Shown here: positions 39,069 through 48,031 of the stretch, piece after piece | Position numbering within the stretch: the first letter of the stretch is position 1 | Layout of the letters: each line of letters opens with the position of its first letter | Assembly: GCA_945890735.1 (NCBI GenBank) | Contig: CAMDCZ010000002.1 | Span: 45,351 to 109,350, forward strand | DNA length: 64,000 nt | Direction: 5' to 3' | From: Bordetella parapertussis | Lineage (GTDB): Bacteria > Pseudomonadota > Gammaproteobacteria > Burkholderiales > Burkholderiaceae_C | Notes under the pieces: generated by a model | What the model was told of the DNA's origin: nothing | Databases searched by the model: none | The model's input: only the letters and a program-made list of their open reading frames with translations | Made by a program: the position numbers and the translations under genes

Positions 39069-39641
39069 ATGCGTACACAACTCGTTGCAGCAGCTTTGGC
39101 CATCACAGCCATTGCAGGTACCACCGCTCAAGCGGCCACCTACAACATCGACCCCACACACACCTTCGTGACCTTTGAAGTCACCCACTTTGGCACATCC
39201 ACCAACCGTGGCCGTTTCGATAAAAAAGAAGGCGTTGTCCAATTTGACCGCGCCGCCAAAACTGGTTCAGTCAAACTGACCATCCAGGCTGACTCCATCA
39301 ACACCGGCACCGAAGCCTTCAACGCACATTTGAAAAAACCTGACTTTTTCGATGCGCCGACACACCCCACCATGACCTTCACAGCCGACAAGTTCAGCTT
39401 CACCGGCGACAAAGTCTCCGAGGTCGCGGGTAACCTGACCATGCTGGGCAAAACCCTGCCAGTGTTGTTGAAGGCCACCAACTTCAACTGCTTTGAGCAT
39501 CCCAGACTCAAGCGTGAAGTCTGTGGTGGCGACTTTGAAACCACGATCATGCGCAGCGACTGGGGCATGAAATGGGGTATCGACTTTGGCATTCCAGACA
39601 AAGTCAAATTGTTGATTCAGGTAGAAGCCATCAAGCAATAA
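39069..39641 (+). CDS. YceI-family periplasmic protein (second copy)
   Basis: A 190-residue exported YceI protein with signal peptide MRTQLVAAALAITAIAGTTA and family blocks (YNIDPTHTFVTFEVTHFGTS, HLKKPDFFDAPTHPTMTFTA, RSDWGMKWGIDFGIPDKVKL). It is closer than its neighbour to the classical E. coli YceI, with the conserved RSDWGM region. A strong AGGAGA ribosome binding site precedes the ATG. A terminator follows directly, closing the cytochrome b561-yceI-yceI unit. Confidence 0.95.
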   Translation: MRTQLVAAALAITAIAGTTAQAATYNIDPTHTFVTFEVTHFGTSTNRGRFDKKEGVVQFDRAAKTGSVKLTIQADSINTGTEAFNAHLKKPDFFDAPTHPTMTFTADKFSFTGDKVSEVAGNLTMLGKTLPVLLKATNFNCFEHPRLKREVCGGDFETTIMRSDWGMKWGIDFGIPDKVKLLIQVEAIKQ

Positions 39642-39660
39642 ACACCCGCTTCTCCCTAAA

Positions 39661-39691
39661 GCCGTTCACTCTCAGGTGGACGGCTTTTTTC
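39661..39691 (+). terminator. Rho-independent terminator after yceI
   Basis: A 10-bp stem (AGCCGTTCAC with GTGGACGGCT, one wobble pair) with a 6-base loop is followed by TTTTT. It starts 19 bases after the second yceI stop and would end that operon before rbgA. Confidence 0.85.
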
Positions 39692-39764
39692 ATGCATGTC
39701 CATGCTTTGGCCCAACAAGCAATCTGTCGGACAATGCCCACACACACAACAAGCTGGTTTTTCA

Positions 39765-40697
39765 ATGGCAATTCAATGGTTTCCTGGTCACATGCATTTG
39801 ACGCGCAAGGCCATTGGCGAGCGTATCAAAAACATTGACGTGGTCATTGAAATGCTCGATGCCCGACTGCCAGGATCGAGCGCCAACCCGATGTTGGCTG
39901 AACTCATCCAGGGCAAACCCGCTTTGAAAGTGCTGAGCAAACAAGACTTGGCCGATCCAGCACGCACCAACTTGTGGCTGGCGCATTACAACGCCATGCC
40001 AGAGGTTCGCGCCATAGGCTTGGACACCAGCATGGTCTCGCCTGCGAAAGCCTTGATGGAGGCCTGCCACCAACTCGCCCCCTTGCGTGGCGGCATGGTC
40101 AAGCCGATGCGGGTGCTGATTTGTGGCATTCCCAACGTGGGCAAATCCACCCTGATCAACACCCTGAAAGGGAAACGTGCCACTCAAACCGGGGATGAAG
40201 CCGGCATCACCAAAACCGAGCAGCGCATCGCCTTGGCAGACGATTTTTACCTCTACGACACGCCGGGGGTGCTGTGGCCGCGCATCATCGTCACCCAAAG
40301 CGGTTTCAACTTGGCCGCCAGTGGTGCCATTGGTGTCAACGCATTCGACGATGAGGAAGTTGCCCTTGAACTGCTGCGCTATTTGATCGCTCACTACCCT
40401 GCCGCACTGGCACAACGCTACAAGATCAGTGATCCAGCCGATTTCAAGGAAGAGGATATGTTGGATGCGGTGGGTCGCAGCAGAGGTGCCGTGCAAAGCG
40501 GTGGGCGGATCAACACCGCCAAAGCCGCACAGATCGTGATCCAAGATTTCAGACACAACGCGCTGGGGCGGATCACCTTGGAAACGCCCCAAGAGTTTGC
40601 CCTGTGGTTCGCTGACGGCAAAAGGACAGACGCAGAAAGGTCTGAGCGCAAAGCACAAGGTGCTCCTGCTAAGCAGTCCAGACAACCCAAGCACTGA
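39765..40697 (+). CDS. rbgA: Ribosome biogenesis GTPase RbgA/YlqF
   Basis: A circularly permuted GTPase (310 residues) that helps late 50S subunit assembly. The permuted order is visible: G4 (VLSKQDLAD) precedes G1 ([15 protein letters not shown]) and G3 (LYDTPGVLWP), with the C-terminal helical domain after. The N-terminus MAIQWFPGHMHLTRKAIGER is the family start. It converges on the glutathione S-transferase gene with a 15-base gap. Confidence 0.93.
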   Translation: MAIQWFPGHMHLTRKAIGERIKNIDVVIEMLDARLPGSSANPMLAELIQGKPALKVLSKQDLADPARTNLWLAHYNAMPEVRAIGLDTSMVSPAKALMEACHQLAPLRGGMVKPMRVLICGIPNVGKSTLINTLKGKRATQTGDEAGITKTEQRIALADDFYLYDTPGVLWPRIIVTQSGFNLAASGAIGVNAFDDEEVALELLRYLIAHYPAALAQRYKISDPADFKEEDMLDAVGRSRGAVQSGGRINTAKAAQIVIQDFRHNALGRITLETPQEFALWFADGKRTDAERSERKAQGAPAKQSRQPKH

Positions 40698-40712
40698 CGC
40701 GCAGGTAAGGCC

Positions 40713-41333
40713 TCAGCCCACTGGTGTTGCTGTTTTGCGCATCACTTCACCGAACAAACCGCTGACCAACCACCCTGCCAGCCAGGTCTTCACCGCTGGC
40801 AGCGCCAAGCTTTCAAACAATGCTGCGTCCACGGCGGCGAACTGGCGCACAAACGGAAAAATACCAATGTCTGCAGCGCAGGGACTGGCACCCCCCAGTT
40901 GGGGCTGGCTTTGCAAGTGTGGTTCCAGGGGTTCCAGCAGCGCGGCCACGGCATGCTGGAAGTGTTGTTCGCGGCTCAGCGAATCGGCAAAGCGCTGCGG
41001 GTATTTGTAACGATCCAGGTGGTGTTTAAAGGGACCGTCACACGCCTGTTGCAAGGCCAGGTTGTCTGGCGATTGCGCCCTCGCCCACCAACCCTCTGCA
41101 TCGCCAGATTGGTCAAAAGCCCATCGCATGATGTCCAGGCTTTGCTCGAGCACTTCAGCGGAGGGCAATACCAGCACCGGCACGGTGCCTTTGGGTGAAA
41201 CAGCCAACATGGCCGGCGGTTTGTCTCGCAGCGACACCTCCAGCCCTTGGTACACCACACCAGCTTGCCGCAGGGCCATGCGGGCGCGCATGGCATAGGG
41301 ACAACGGCGGTAGGTGTAGAGCAGTGGCATCAT
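40713..41333 (-). CDS. Glutathione S-transferase family protein
   Basis: A 206-residue GST with a thioredoxin-like N-terminal domain (LLYTYRRCPYAMRARMALRQ, a CPYA site; GTVPVLVLPSAEVLEQSLDI for glutathione binding) and an all-helical C-terminal domain. The CPYA site suggests a glutaredoxin-like or omega-type GST rather than a Ser/Tyr conjugating enzyme. The ATG overlaps the stop of the YdeI-family gene upstream (ATGA). Substrate unknown. Confidence 0.88.
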   Translation of the reverse strand: MMPLLYTYRRCPYAMRARMALRQAGVVYQGLEVSLRDKPPAMLAVSPKGTVPVLVLPSAEVLEQSLDIMRWAFDQSGDAEGWWARAQSPDNLALQQACDGPFKHHLDRYKYPQRFADSLSREQHFQHAVAALLEPLEPHLQSQPQLGGASPCAADIGIFPFVRQFAAVDAALFESLALPAVKTWLAGWLVSGLFGEVMRKTATPVG

Positions 41334-41956
41334 GGCAAACGCTCCAAGGCGCCTTTACCCATCATGATGCGCTCTCGACAAGCGACGATGCGAGCAACCC
41401 GGGTTTCTGCTTTTTTGGCCGAGCTGAGAAAGATGACGTAGCTTCTTTGACGCCCGGGGGTGAGCTTGAAAAAAGCGGCTGACAGCTCAGCGTCTGCTGA
41501 CAAAGCTTGCTTCAATTCATTGGGGAGCTGCAAATCGCGTTTCACTTTGACAGGTTTGATGCCCTTCTCAGCCAGCGCCATGGCTTCTTTCAAATAAGCC
41601 TTCAAGGACGAAGCCACGGCCTTGACCTGGGATGCATCGGTGAAGCTCAGCGTGTCTGCGTGAGCGCTGTTCGCCCCTTTATGTTGAAGCAATTGATGCG
41701 TATCTTGCAACAAAGACGCATTGAAAAACGTCAAGCGAAATTCACCGCGCAATGCGCCCAAAATGGCGATGTTGCGGCCCTGATGGGTGTAACACGGATG
41801 CCCCCATTTCGCGGTTTCAACCAAGCCCACACCCAGACACAAGTGTCGCAGCGCCTGCAAGCCCGAGGCCCATGTTTGGGACGAACAGGCAGGCGTGGCG
41901 AAGCGGCTGCATCGTCCACAGCCTTGTGCAAAGTAATCCTCAGGCTGGGTGATCAC
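41330..41956 (-). CDS. YdeI/OmpD-associated family protein (DUF1801-like)
   Basis: A 208-residue protein with an N-terminal DUF1801/YdhG-like domain ([35 protein letters not shown]) and a C-terminal YdeI segment ([40 protein letters not shown]). Function is not established; family members are induced by stress in some bacteria. I choose the GTG at 41956, which overlaps the lpdA stop as GTGA; an in-frame TTG at 41983 would add nine residues. It lies between lpdA and the GST gene in an overlapping series. Confidence 0.82.
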   Translation of the reverse strand: MITQPEDYFAQGCGRCSRFATPACSSQTWASGLQALRHLCLGVGLVETAKWGHPCYTHQGRNIAILGALRGEFRLTFFNASLLQDTHQLLQHKGANSAHADTLSFTDASQVKAVASSLKAYLKEAMALAEKGIKPVKVKRDLQLPNELKQALSADAELSAAFFKLTPGRQRSYVIFLSSAKKAETRVARIVACRERIMMGKGALERLP

Positions 41957-43803
41957 CGTCTTACAGGGGGCAGGTCCGTGCAACTGCCATGCGCCACTTC
42001 TGCCGCCATGCCAATGCTTTCACCCAGTGTGGGGTGCGGGTGAATGGTTTTGCCGATGTCCACAGCGTCTGCGCCCATCTCGATGGCCAAGGCCACTTCA
42101 CCGATCATGTCGCCCGCGTGGGTGCCGACCATGCCGCCGCCCAAGATACGACCATGGCCTTGCGCTTCGGGACTGTCGTCAAACAACAGTTTGGTGACGC
42201 CTTCGTCGCGTCCGTTGGCAATCGCGCGACCAGACGCCGCCCAGGGGAACAAGCCTTTTTTGACCTGGATGCCTTGCGCCTTGGCTTGGTCTTCCGTCAA
42301 ACCCACCCATGCCACTTCAGGGTCGGTATAGGCCACGCTGGGGATGACCCGCGCATTGAATGCCGCCGAGGCAAGTTCGTGGTTGGCTTGGATTTCCCCA
42401 GCGATCACTTCAGCGGCCACATGGCCTTCATGGACGGCTTTGTGGGCCAACATGGGTTGCCCCACGATATCGCCGATCGCAAAAATATGCGACACGTTGG
42501 TGCGCATTTGCACATCCACCTCGATGAAGCCGCGCTCGGTGACGGCAACACCTGCCTTGTCAGCAGCGATTTTTTTGCCATTGGGCGCGCGGCCCACGGC
42601 CTGCAATACCAGGTCGTACAACTGAGGTGCCGGTGCACCATCACCCTCAAAAGTCACTTCAATGCCTTTGGCCATGGCGCGTGCAGACACGGTTTTGGTT
42701 TTTAACATGATGTTGTCAAAACGCGGCGCATTCATCTTTTGCCAAATCTTCACCAGGTCGCGGTCTGCGCCTTGCATCAAACCGTCCATCATTTCGACCA
42801 CGTCCAAGCGAGCACCCAAGGTGCTGTAGACCGTGCCCATTTCCAAGCCAATGATGCCGCCACCGAGCACCAACATGCGCTTGGGTACCTTGGCCAATTG
42901 CAGTGCACCGGTACTGTCAACCACACGGGGGTCGTCAGGCATGAACGGCAAATGCACGGCTTGGCTTCCGGCGGCAATGATGCAGTTTTTGAAGCCCACC
43001 ACGTGGGTCTTGCCGGTTTTGTCTTGTGCACTCCCTGTGGTTTCTTCCACCGCCACATGATGGCTTCCCACGAAAACGCCATAGCCACGCAGCACCGTGA
43101 CCTTGCGCATCTTGGCCATGGCGGCCAAACCGCCGGTCAGCTTGCCGATGACTTTTTCTTTGTGCCCACGCAGCATGTCAATGTTGACCTTGGGCTTGCC
43201 AAAATCCACACCCAAAGCAGACAAATGGCTGACTTCGTCCATGACCGCAGCCACATGCAACAAGGCTTTAGAGGGTATGCAACCGACATTCAGACAAACA
43301 CCGCCGAGCTGGGCGTAACGCTCGACGATGACCACCTTGAGCCCAAGGTCTGCTGCGCGAAATGCAGCAGAGTAGCCCCCAGGGCCACCGCCCAACACCA
43401 GCAAATCGCAATCCAGGTCCACCGCACCGTTGTAGTTGTTGGGAGATGCGCTGGCCAGCTTCACAGAGATGGGTGCAGCCGTGACAGGTGGGGTGGGTGA
43501 AACTGGACTGGGCAGTGAGACCTGAAGAGGAGCCACGGCGTCTGCCGTCGCAACCGCAGGCGGCCCTGCGACTTCGAGCGACACCATGACCGAGCCTTGC
43601 TTGACCTTGTCGCCCAACTTGACTAGCAACGCAGTGATGACGCCTGCATGCGAGGATGGGATTTCCATGGAGGCTTTGTCGCTCTCCACGGTGATCAGGC
43701 TTTGGTCGACAGCGACCGTGTCGCCTACCTTGACCAGCAGCTCAATCACGGCCACTTCGTCAAAGTCGCCAATATCGGGTACTTGAATGTCTATGGAAGC
43801 CAT
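41953..43803 (-). CDS. lpdA: Dihydrolipoyl dehydrogenase (E3) with N-terminal lipoyl domain, PDH complex
   Basis: E3 of the pyruvate dehydrogenase complex. The 616 residues begin with a lipoyl domain ([20 protein letters not shown], lipoyl lysine near 43), then a Pro/Ala/Val linker and a full E3: FAD motif ([20 protein letters not shown]), redox disulfide ([16 protein letters not shown]), NAD motif ([20 protein letters not shown]) and His-Glu end ([20 protein letters not shown]). A lipoylated E3 is known in Neisseria and other betaproteobacteria. The lipoyl segment is about 80% alike at DNA level to the one in aceF. Confidence 0.96.
   Translation of the reverse strand: MASIDIQVPDIGDFDEVAVIELLVKVGDTVAVDQSLITVESDKASMEIPSSHAGVITALLVKLGDKVKQGSVMVSLEVAGPPAVATADAVAPLQVSLPSPVSPTPPVTAAPISVKLASASPNNYNGAVDLDCDLLVLGGGPGGYSAAFRAADLGLKVVIVERYAQLGGVCLNVGCIPSKALLHVAAVMDEVSHLSALGVDFGKPKVNIDMLRGHKEKVIGKLTGGLAAMAKMRKVTVLRGYGVFVGSHHVAVEETTGSAQDKTGKTHVVGFKNCIIAAGSQAVHLPFMPDDPRVVDSTGALQLAKVPKRMLVLGGGIIGLEMGTVYSTLGARLDVVEMMDGLMQGADRDLVKIWQKMNAPRFDNIMLKTKTVSARAMAKGIEVTFEGDGAPAPQLYDLVLQAVGRAPNGKKIAADKAGVAVTERGFIEVDVQMRTNVSHIFAIGDIVGQPMLAHKAVHEGHVAAEVIAGEIQANHELASAAFNARVIPSVAYTDPEVAWVGLTEDQAKAQGIQVKKGLFPWAASGRAIANGRDEGVTKLLFDDSPEAQGHGRILGGGMVGTHAGDMIGEVALAIEMGADAVDIGKTIHPHPTLGESIGMAAEVAHGSCTDLPPVRR
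43591..43620. repeat. 30-bp exact repeat within lipoyl-domain coding DNA (copy in lpdA)
   Basis: This stretch matches 44965-44994 in aceF base for base and sits in a region of about 200 bases that is similar throughout. It encodes the conserved [11 protein letters not shown] part of the lipoyl domain. It reflects paralogous domains rather than a mobile element. Confidence 0.75.
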
Positions 43804-43830
43804 GGTCGTCTCAATCAATGAAAGCTGGGT

Positions 43831-45177
43831 TCAAAGCAACACCCGACGAAAGTCGGCCAACACCTGCCCCAGGTAAGCGTTGAAGCGGGCAGCGGCGGCG
43901 CCATCGATCACACGGTGATCCCAGGTCAGGGACAAAGGCAACATCAAACGGGGTTCAAACTCTTTGCCGTTCCACACCGGTTCCATGTTGCTGCGGCACA
44001 CACCCAAGATCGCTACTTCAGGGGCGTTGATGATGGGGGTGAAATAGCGGCCACCAATGCCGCCCAAGCTGGAGATGGTGAAGCTCGCACCGGACATTTC
44101 AGCAGGGCTGAGTTTGCCTTCACGTGCTTTTTTGGCCAACTCACCCATCTCGGCACTGATTTGCAAGATGCCCTTTTTGTCGGCATCTTTGAGCACAGGC
44201 ACCATCAAGCCGTTGGGCGTGTCTGCAGCGAATCCGATGTGCCAGTATTGCTTGAAAACCAGTGCATCGCCGTCGAGGGAACTGTTGAACTGTGGAAACT
44301 TTTGCAGCGCAGCCACACATGCTTTGATCAAAAAGGCCAGCATGGTGACCTTGACACCCGATTTTTCATTGTCCTTGTTGGTCAGCACGCGGAAGGCTTC
44401 CAGGTCAGTGATGTCGGCATCGTCATGGTTGGTGACGGACGGGATCATGACCGCGTTGCGCAGCAAATTGGCCCCACTGATTTTTTGAATCCGACCCAAC
44501 TCTTTGCGCTCGATCGGACCAAATTTCGCGAAGTCCACCTTGGGCCAAGGAATCAAACCCAGGCCAGCGCCGTCACTCGCAGGTGCTTTGGATGCTTGCG
44601 CTTGGGTACGAACGTCACCCACCATGACAGCACGGCTGAACGCCTGAATGTCCTCGAGACCAATACGGCCCTTGGGGCCACTGCCTTTGACTTCTGACAA
44701 TGGCACGCCCAATTCACGCGCCAATTTGCGCATCGAGGGTGAGGCATGTGGCAACTCACCTGAGGGGGCGATCGTGGGTTGATGAGGCGCCACCGCAGAG
44801 GCCACGGATGCAACTGCACCTGCCAGGGCATGGGCAGGCGGCACGGCCGGCGGGAATGCCACCGGCAAAGGTGCTGCAGCAACCGGTGCTGGCCTCGAAG
44901 CCGCAGGTGAAGGCGCAGCTGCAGCGGTGACTTCGACTTCGCCTGCATCCAACTTCACGATCAACGAGCCTTGCTTGACCTTGTCGCCCAACTTCACCAG
45001 CATCTCGGTGATCACACCCGCATGCGAGGACGGGATTTCCATCGACGCCTTGTCAGACTCGACCGTGATCAAAGACTGCTCTGGTCGAACCTTGTCACCC
45101 ACTTTCACCAACAACTCGATCACAGCAACTTCATCGAAGTCACCAATGTCAGGGACTTTCACTTCCATGATGGCCAT
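43831..45177 (-). CDS. aceF: Dihydrolipoamide acetyltransferase (E2p)
   Basis: Core acetyltransferase of pyruvate dehydrogenase, 448 residues. One lipoyl domain ([20 protein letters not shown]), an Ala/Pro-rich linker, the E1/E3-binding domain (ASPSMRKLARELGVPLSEVK) and the catalytic domain with active-site motif TWDHRVIDGAAAARFN are visible. It has one lipoyl domain rather than the three of E. coli AceF, with another carried by E3. It follows aceE by 10 bases. Confidence 0.97.
   Translation of the reverse strand: MAIMEVKVPDIGDFDEVAVIELLVKVGDKVRPEQSLITVESDKASMEIPSSHAGVITEMLVKLGDKVKQGSLIVKLDAGEVEVTAAAAPSPAASRPAPVAAAPLPVAFPPAVPPAHALAGAVASVASAVAPHQPTIAPSGELPHASPSMRKLARELGVPLSEVKGSGPKGRIGLEDIQAFSRAVMVGDVRTQAQASKAPASDGAGLGLIPWPKVDFAKFGPIERKELGRIQKISGANLLRNAVMIPSVTNHDDADITDLEAFRVLTNKDNEKSGVKVTMLAFLIKACVAALQKFPQFNSSLDGDALVFKQYWHIGFAADTPNGLMVPVLKDADKKGILQISAEMGELAKKAREGKLSPAEMSGASFTISSLGGIGGRYFTPIINAPEVAILGVCRSNMEPVWNGKEFEPRLMLPLSLTWDHRVIDGAAAARFNAYLGQVLADFRRVLL
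44965..44994. repeat. 30-bp exact repeat within lipoyl-domain coding DNA (copy in aceF)
   Basis: Second copy of the sequence at 43591-43620, in the same orientation. The two copies lie about 1.4 kb apart in one operon, so recombination between them could in principle delete the intervening aceF segment. Confidence 0.75.
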
Positions 45178-45187
45178 TTTGTCTCCC

Positions 45188-47899
45188 TTACGCGTTGAGC
45201 GGATTGACTTTGTCCGCTTGCAGTTTGTATTGTTGGATCGCTTTGGCCACAGTTTCGACCGGGACCTTGCCCTCTTCGCTCAAGGCCTTGAGGGCGGCAA
45301 CCACAATGTAATGGCGATTGATCTCGAAGTGCTCGCGCAATTTGCTTCTGAAGTCACTGCGTCCAAAACCATCGGTGCCCAACACTTTGTAAACACGCCC
45401 AGCGGGGACATATGCACGGATTTGCTCGGCATAAGACTTGATGTAGTCGGTGGACGCCACCACCGGACCTTCATGCGGTGTGAGCTGCTCGGCCACAAAT
45501 GACAAGCGCGGGGCATGGGTAGGGTGCATCAGGTTCCAGCGTTCGGCATCTGCACCATCACGGGCGAGTTCGTTGAAGCTTGGGCAACTCCAGACATTGG
45601 CAGCTACACCCCAATCGCTGGCCAGCAAATCACGGGCAGCGATCGACTCACGCAGGATGGAGCCCGAGCCCAGCAGGTTCACGCGGGGCATTTTTTTGGC
45701 ACCTTCTGCAGGCTGCAACATATACATGCCTTTGATGATTTGCGCCTCGGTGCCCGGCGTCAAGCCAGGCATGGCGTAGTTTTCATTCAGCAAGGTCAGG
45801 TAGTAAAAAACGTTGTCTTGCTTCTCCACCATCCGCTTCAAACCGTGCTGCATGATGACAGCCACTTCATGGGCAAAGCTGGGGTCGTAACTGATGCAAT
45901 TGGGAATCGTGCCCGCCAGGATATGACTGTGTCCGTCTTCATGCTGCAAGCCTTCACCATTCAAGGTGGTGCGACCCGAGGTGCCACCCAACAAGAAGCC
46001 CCGTGCTTGCATGTCACCTGCAGCCCATGCCAAGTCGCCAATGCGCTGGAAGCCAAACATTGAGTAGTAGACGTAGAACGGGATCATGATCCGGTTGTTG
46101 GTCGAGTAAGAGGTGGCTGCAGCGATCCAACTGCTCATCCCGCCGGCCTCATTGATGCCTTCTTGCAAAATTTGACCGGCTTTGTCTTCCTTGTAATACA
46201 TCACCTGGTCTTTGTCGACTGGCGTGTACTGTTGACCATCTGGGTTGTAAATACCCACCTGGCGGAACAAGCCCTCCATGCCAAAGGTACGCGCCTCGTC
46301 CACCAAAATAGGCACCACACGAGGACCAAGGGCTTGGTCGCGCAGCAACTGGGTCAGGAAGCGGACATAGGCTTGGGTGGTGGAGATTTCACGCCCTTCC
46401 ACGGTGGCTTCCGTGACGGCTTTGAACACCTCGAGCGAAGGCACGGTGAACTGCTCCTCTGCTTTGGTGCGGCGATGTGGCAAATAGCCTCCCAAAGCTT
46501 TGCGGCGCTCATGCAAGTACTGCATCTCTGGCGTGTCGTCCGCCGGTTTGTAAAAAGGCAGTTTGGACAACTCGCTGTCTGGAATAGGAATATTGAAGCG
46601 GTCACGGAAGGTTTTGATGTCTTCGTCCGTGAGCTTTTTGGTTTGGTGCACCGTGTTCTTGCCCTCACCCGAACTGCCCATGCCAAAACCTTTGACGGTT
46701 TTGATCAACAGCACCGTGGGTTGGCCCTTGTGTTTCACCGCAGCCGCATAAGCGGCATAGACCTTTTGCGGGTCGTGTCCGCCACGACGCAAGTTCCAAA
46801 TGTCGTCGTCACTCATCTTGGCCACCATCTCCAAGGTGCGTGGATCGCGACCAAAGAAATGCTTGCGCACATAAGCGCCGTCGTTGGCCTTGAACGCTTG
46901 GTAGTCCCCGTCCAAGGTCTCCATCATGATGCGACGCAACGCGCCGTCTTTGTCTCTGGCGATCAATGGGTCCCAGTTGCTGCCCCAAATCAGCTTGATG
47001 ACGTTCCAACCTGCGCCACGGAACTCGCCCTCGAGCTCCTGAATGATCTTGCCGTTGCCACGCACCGGGCCGTCCAAACGCTGCAAATTGCAATTGATCA
47101 CAAAGACCAGGTTGTCGAGTTTTTCACGCGCTGCCAAGCCAATGGCGCCCAAGGATTCGACCTCGTCCATTTCACCGTCGCCGCAAAACACCCAGACCTT
47201 GCGGTTTTCGGTGTTGGCAATGCCGCGGGCATGCAGGTACTTCAAAAAACGTGCTTGATAGATCGCCATCAAGGGGCCCAGACCCATGGAGACGGTCGGG
47301 AACTGCCAAAAATCGGGCATGAGCTTGGGATGGGGGTAGCTCGACAGACCTTTGCCATCGACTTCTTGTCGGAAGTTGAGCAACTGCTCTTCGGTCAAGC
47401 GACCCTCCAGGTAAGCGCGGGCATAAACACCAGGCGACACGTGGCCTTGGATGTAGAGCAAGTCGCCACCATGGTTCTCGTTTTCCGCATGCCAAAAATG
47501 GTTAAAGCCAGCCCCGAACATGTGGGCCAAAGACGCAAACGAGCCAATGTGGCCACCCAAATCGCCACCATCGGCAGGGTTGTGGCGGTTGGCCTTGACG
47601 ACCATGGCCATGGCGTTCCAGCGCATATAGGCCCGCAAACGTTCTTCGATTTCAATATTGCCCGGACACCGCTCTTCTTGGTCTGGCTCAAGGGTGTTCA
47701 CATAGCCTGTATTGGCAGAGAAAGGCATGTCAATGCTGTTTTCTCTGGCGTGCTCAAGCAGTTGTTCTAACAAGAAATGCGCACGCTCTGGACCTTCGGA
47801 TGAAATGACGGCAGACAGTGCGTCCATCCATTCCCGGGTTTCTTGACTGTCGGTATCGTTGACTGCAAATGTGCGAAGTGTGTCGGGTGCAGCGGACAT
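45188..47899 (-). CDS. aceE: Pyruvate dehydrogenase E1 component (homodimeric)
   Basis: Thiamin-diphosphate enzyme that decarboxylates pyruvate and acetylates E2. The 903 residues match the homodimeric AceE type: HIGSFASLAHMFGAGFNHFW, the ThDP motif (FCGDGEMDEVESLGAIGLAA with INCNLQRLDGPVRGNGKIIQ), the E. coli-like loop (KTVKGFGMGSSGEGKNTVHQ) and the C-terminal transketolase domain. AGGAGTC precedes the ATG at good spacing. It heads aceE-aceF-lpdA and is divergent from a two-component system. Confidence 0.98.
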   Translation of the reverse strand: MSAAPDTLRTFAVNDTDSQETREWMDALSAVISSEGPERAHFLLEQLLEHARENSIDMPFSANTGYVNTLEPDQEERCPGNIEIEERLRAYMRWNAMAMVVKANRHNPADGGDLGGHIGSFASLAHMFGAGFNHFWHAENENHGGDLLYIQGHVSPGVYARAYLEGRLTEEQLLNFRQEVDGKGLSSYPHPKLMPDFWQFPTVSMGLGPLMAIYQARFLKYLHARGIANTENRKVWVFCGDGEMDEVESLGAIGLAAREKLDNLVFVINCNLQRLDGPVRGNGKIIQELEGEFRGAGWNVIKLIWGSNWDPLIARDKDGALRRIMMETLDGDYQAFKANDGAYVRKHFFGRDPRTLEMVAKMSDDDIWNLRRGGHDPQKVYAAYAAAVKHKGQPTVLLIKTVKGFGMGSSGEGKNTVHQTKKLTDEDIKTFRDRFNIPIPDSELSKLPFYKPADDTPEMQYLHERRKALGGYLPHRRTKAEEQFTVPSLEVFKAVTEATVEGREISTTQAYVRFLTQLLRDQALGPRVVPILVDEARTFGMEGLFRQVGIYNPDGQQYTPVDKDQVMYYKEDKAGQILQEGINEAGGMSSWIAAATSYSTNNRIMIPFYVYYSMFGFQRIGDLAWAAGDMQARGFLLGGTSGRTTLNGEGLQHEDGHSHILAGTIPNCISYDPSFAHEVAVIMQHGLKRMVEKQDNVFYYLTLLNENYAMPGLTPGTEAQIIKGMYMLQPAEGAKKMPRVNLLGSGSILRESIAARDLLASDWGVAANVWSCPSFNELARDGADAERWNLMHPTHAPRLSFVAEQLTPHEGPVVASTDYIKSYAEQIRAYVPAGRVYKVLGTDGFGRSDFRSKLREHFEINRHYIVVAALKALSEEGKVPVETVAKAIQQYKLQADKVNPLNA

Positions 47900-48031
47900 G
47901 CTTGACTCCTGGAGCGGGGATGGAAAAAGACTGGTGAATATTTTGACATGATTTCAAATTGCGCTCTTGCATTTCATATTACAAAATTAAGCTGACTTTG
48001 TCGTCCCCTTCTCCCCCTAAACTTGAGACAC
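47900..48031. promoter_or_regulatory. Divergent control region between aceE and the sensor kinase
   Basis: These 132 bases separate the two start codons and must hold both promoters. The central part (about 47938-47998) is markedly AT-rich compared with the surrounding genes and includes ATATTTTGACATGATTTC and TTCATATTACAAAATTAAG. A TTGACA is present on the plus strand, but I could not pair it with a good -10 at 16-18 bases, so no exact promoter is called. Confidence 0.5.

Noticed and set aside
46163..47770. Open frame of 535 codons on the plus strand inside aceE
   Set aside because: It is antisense to aceE along its whole length, has no recognisable domain, and reflects the codon bias of the GC-rich gene on the other strand.
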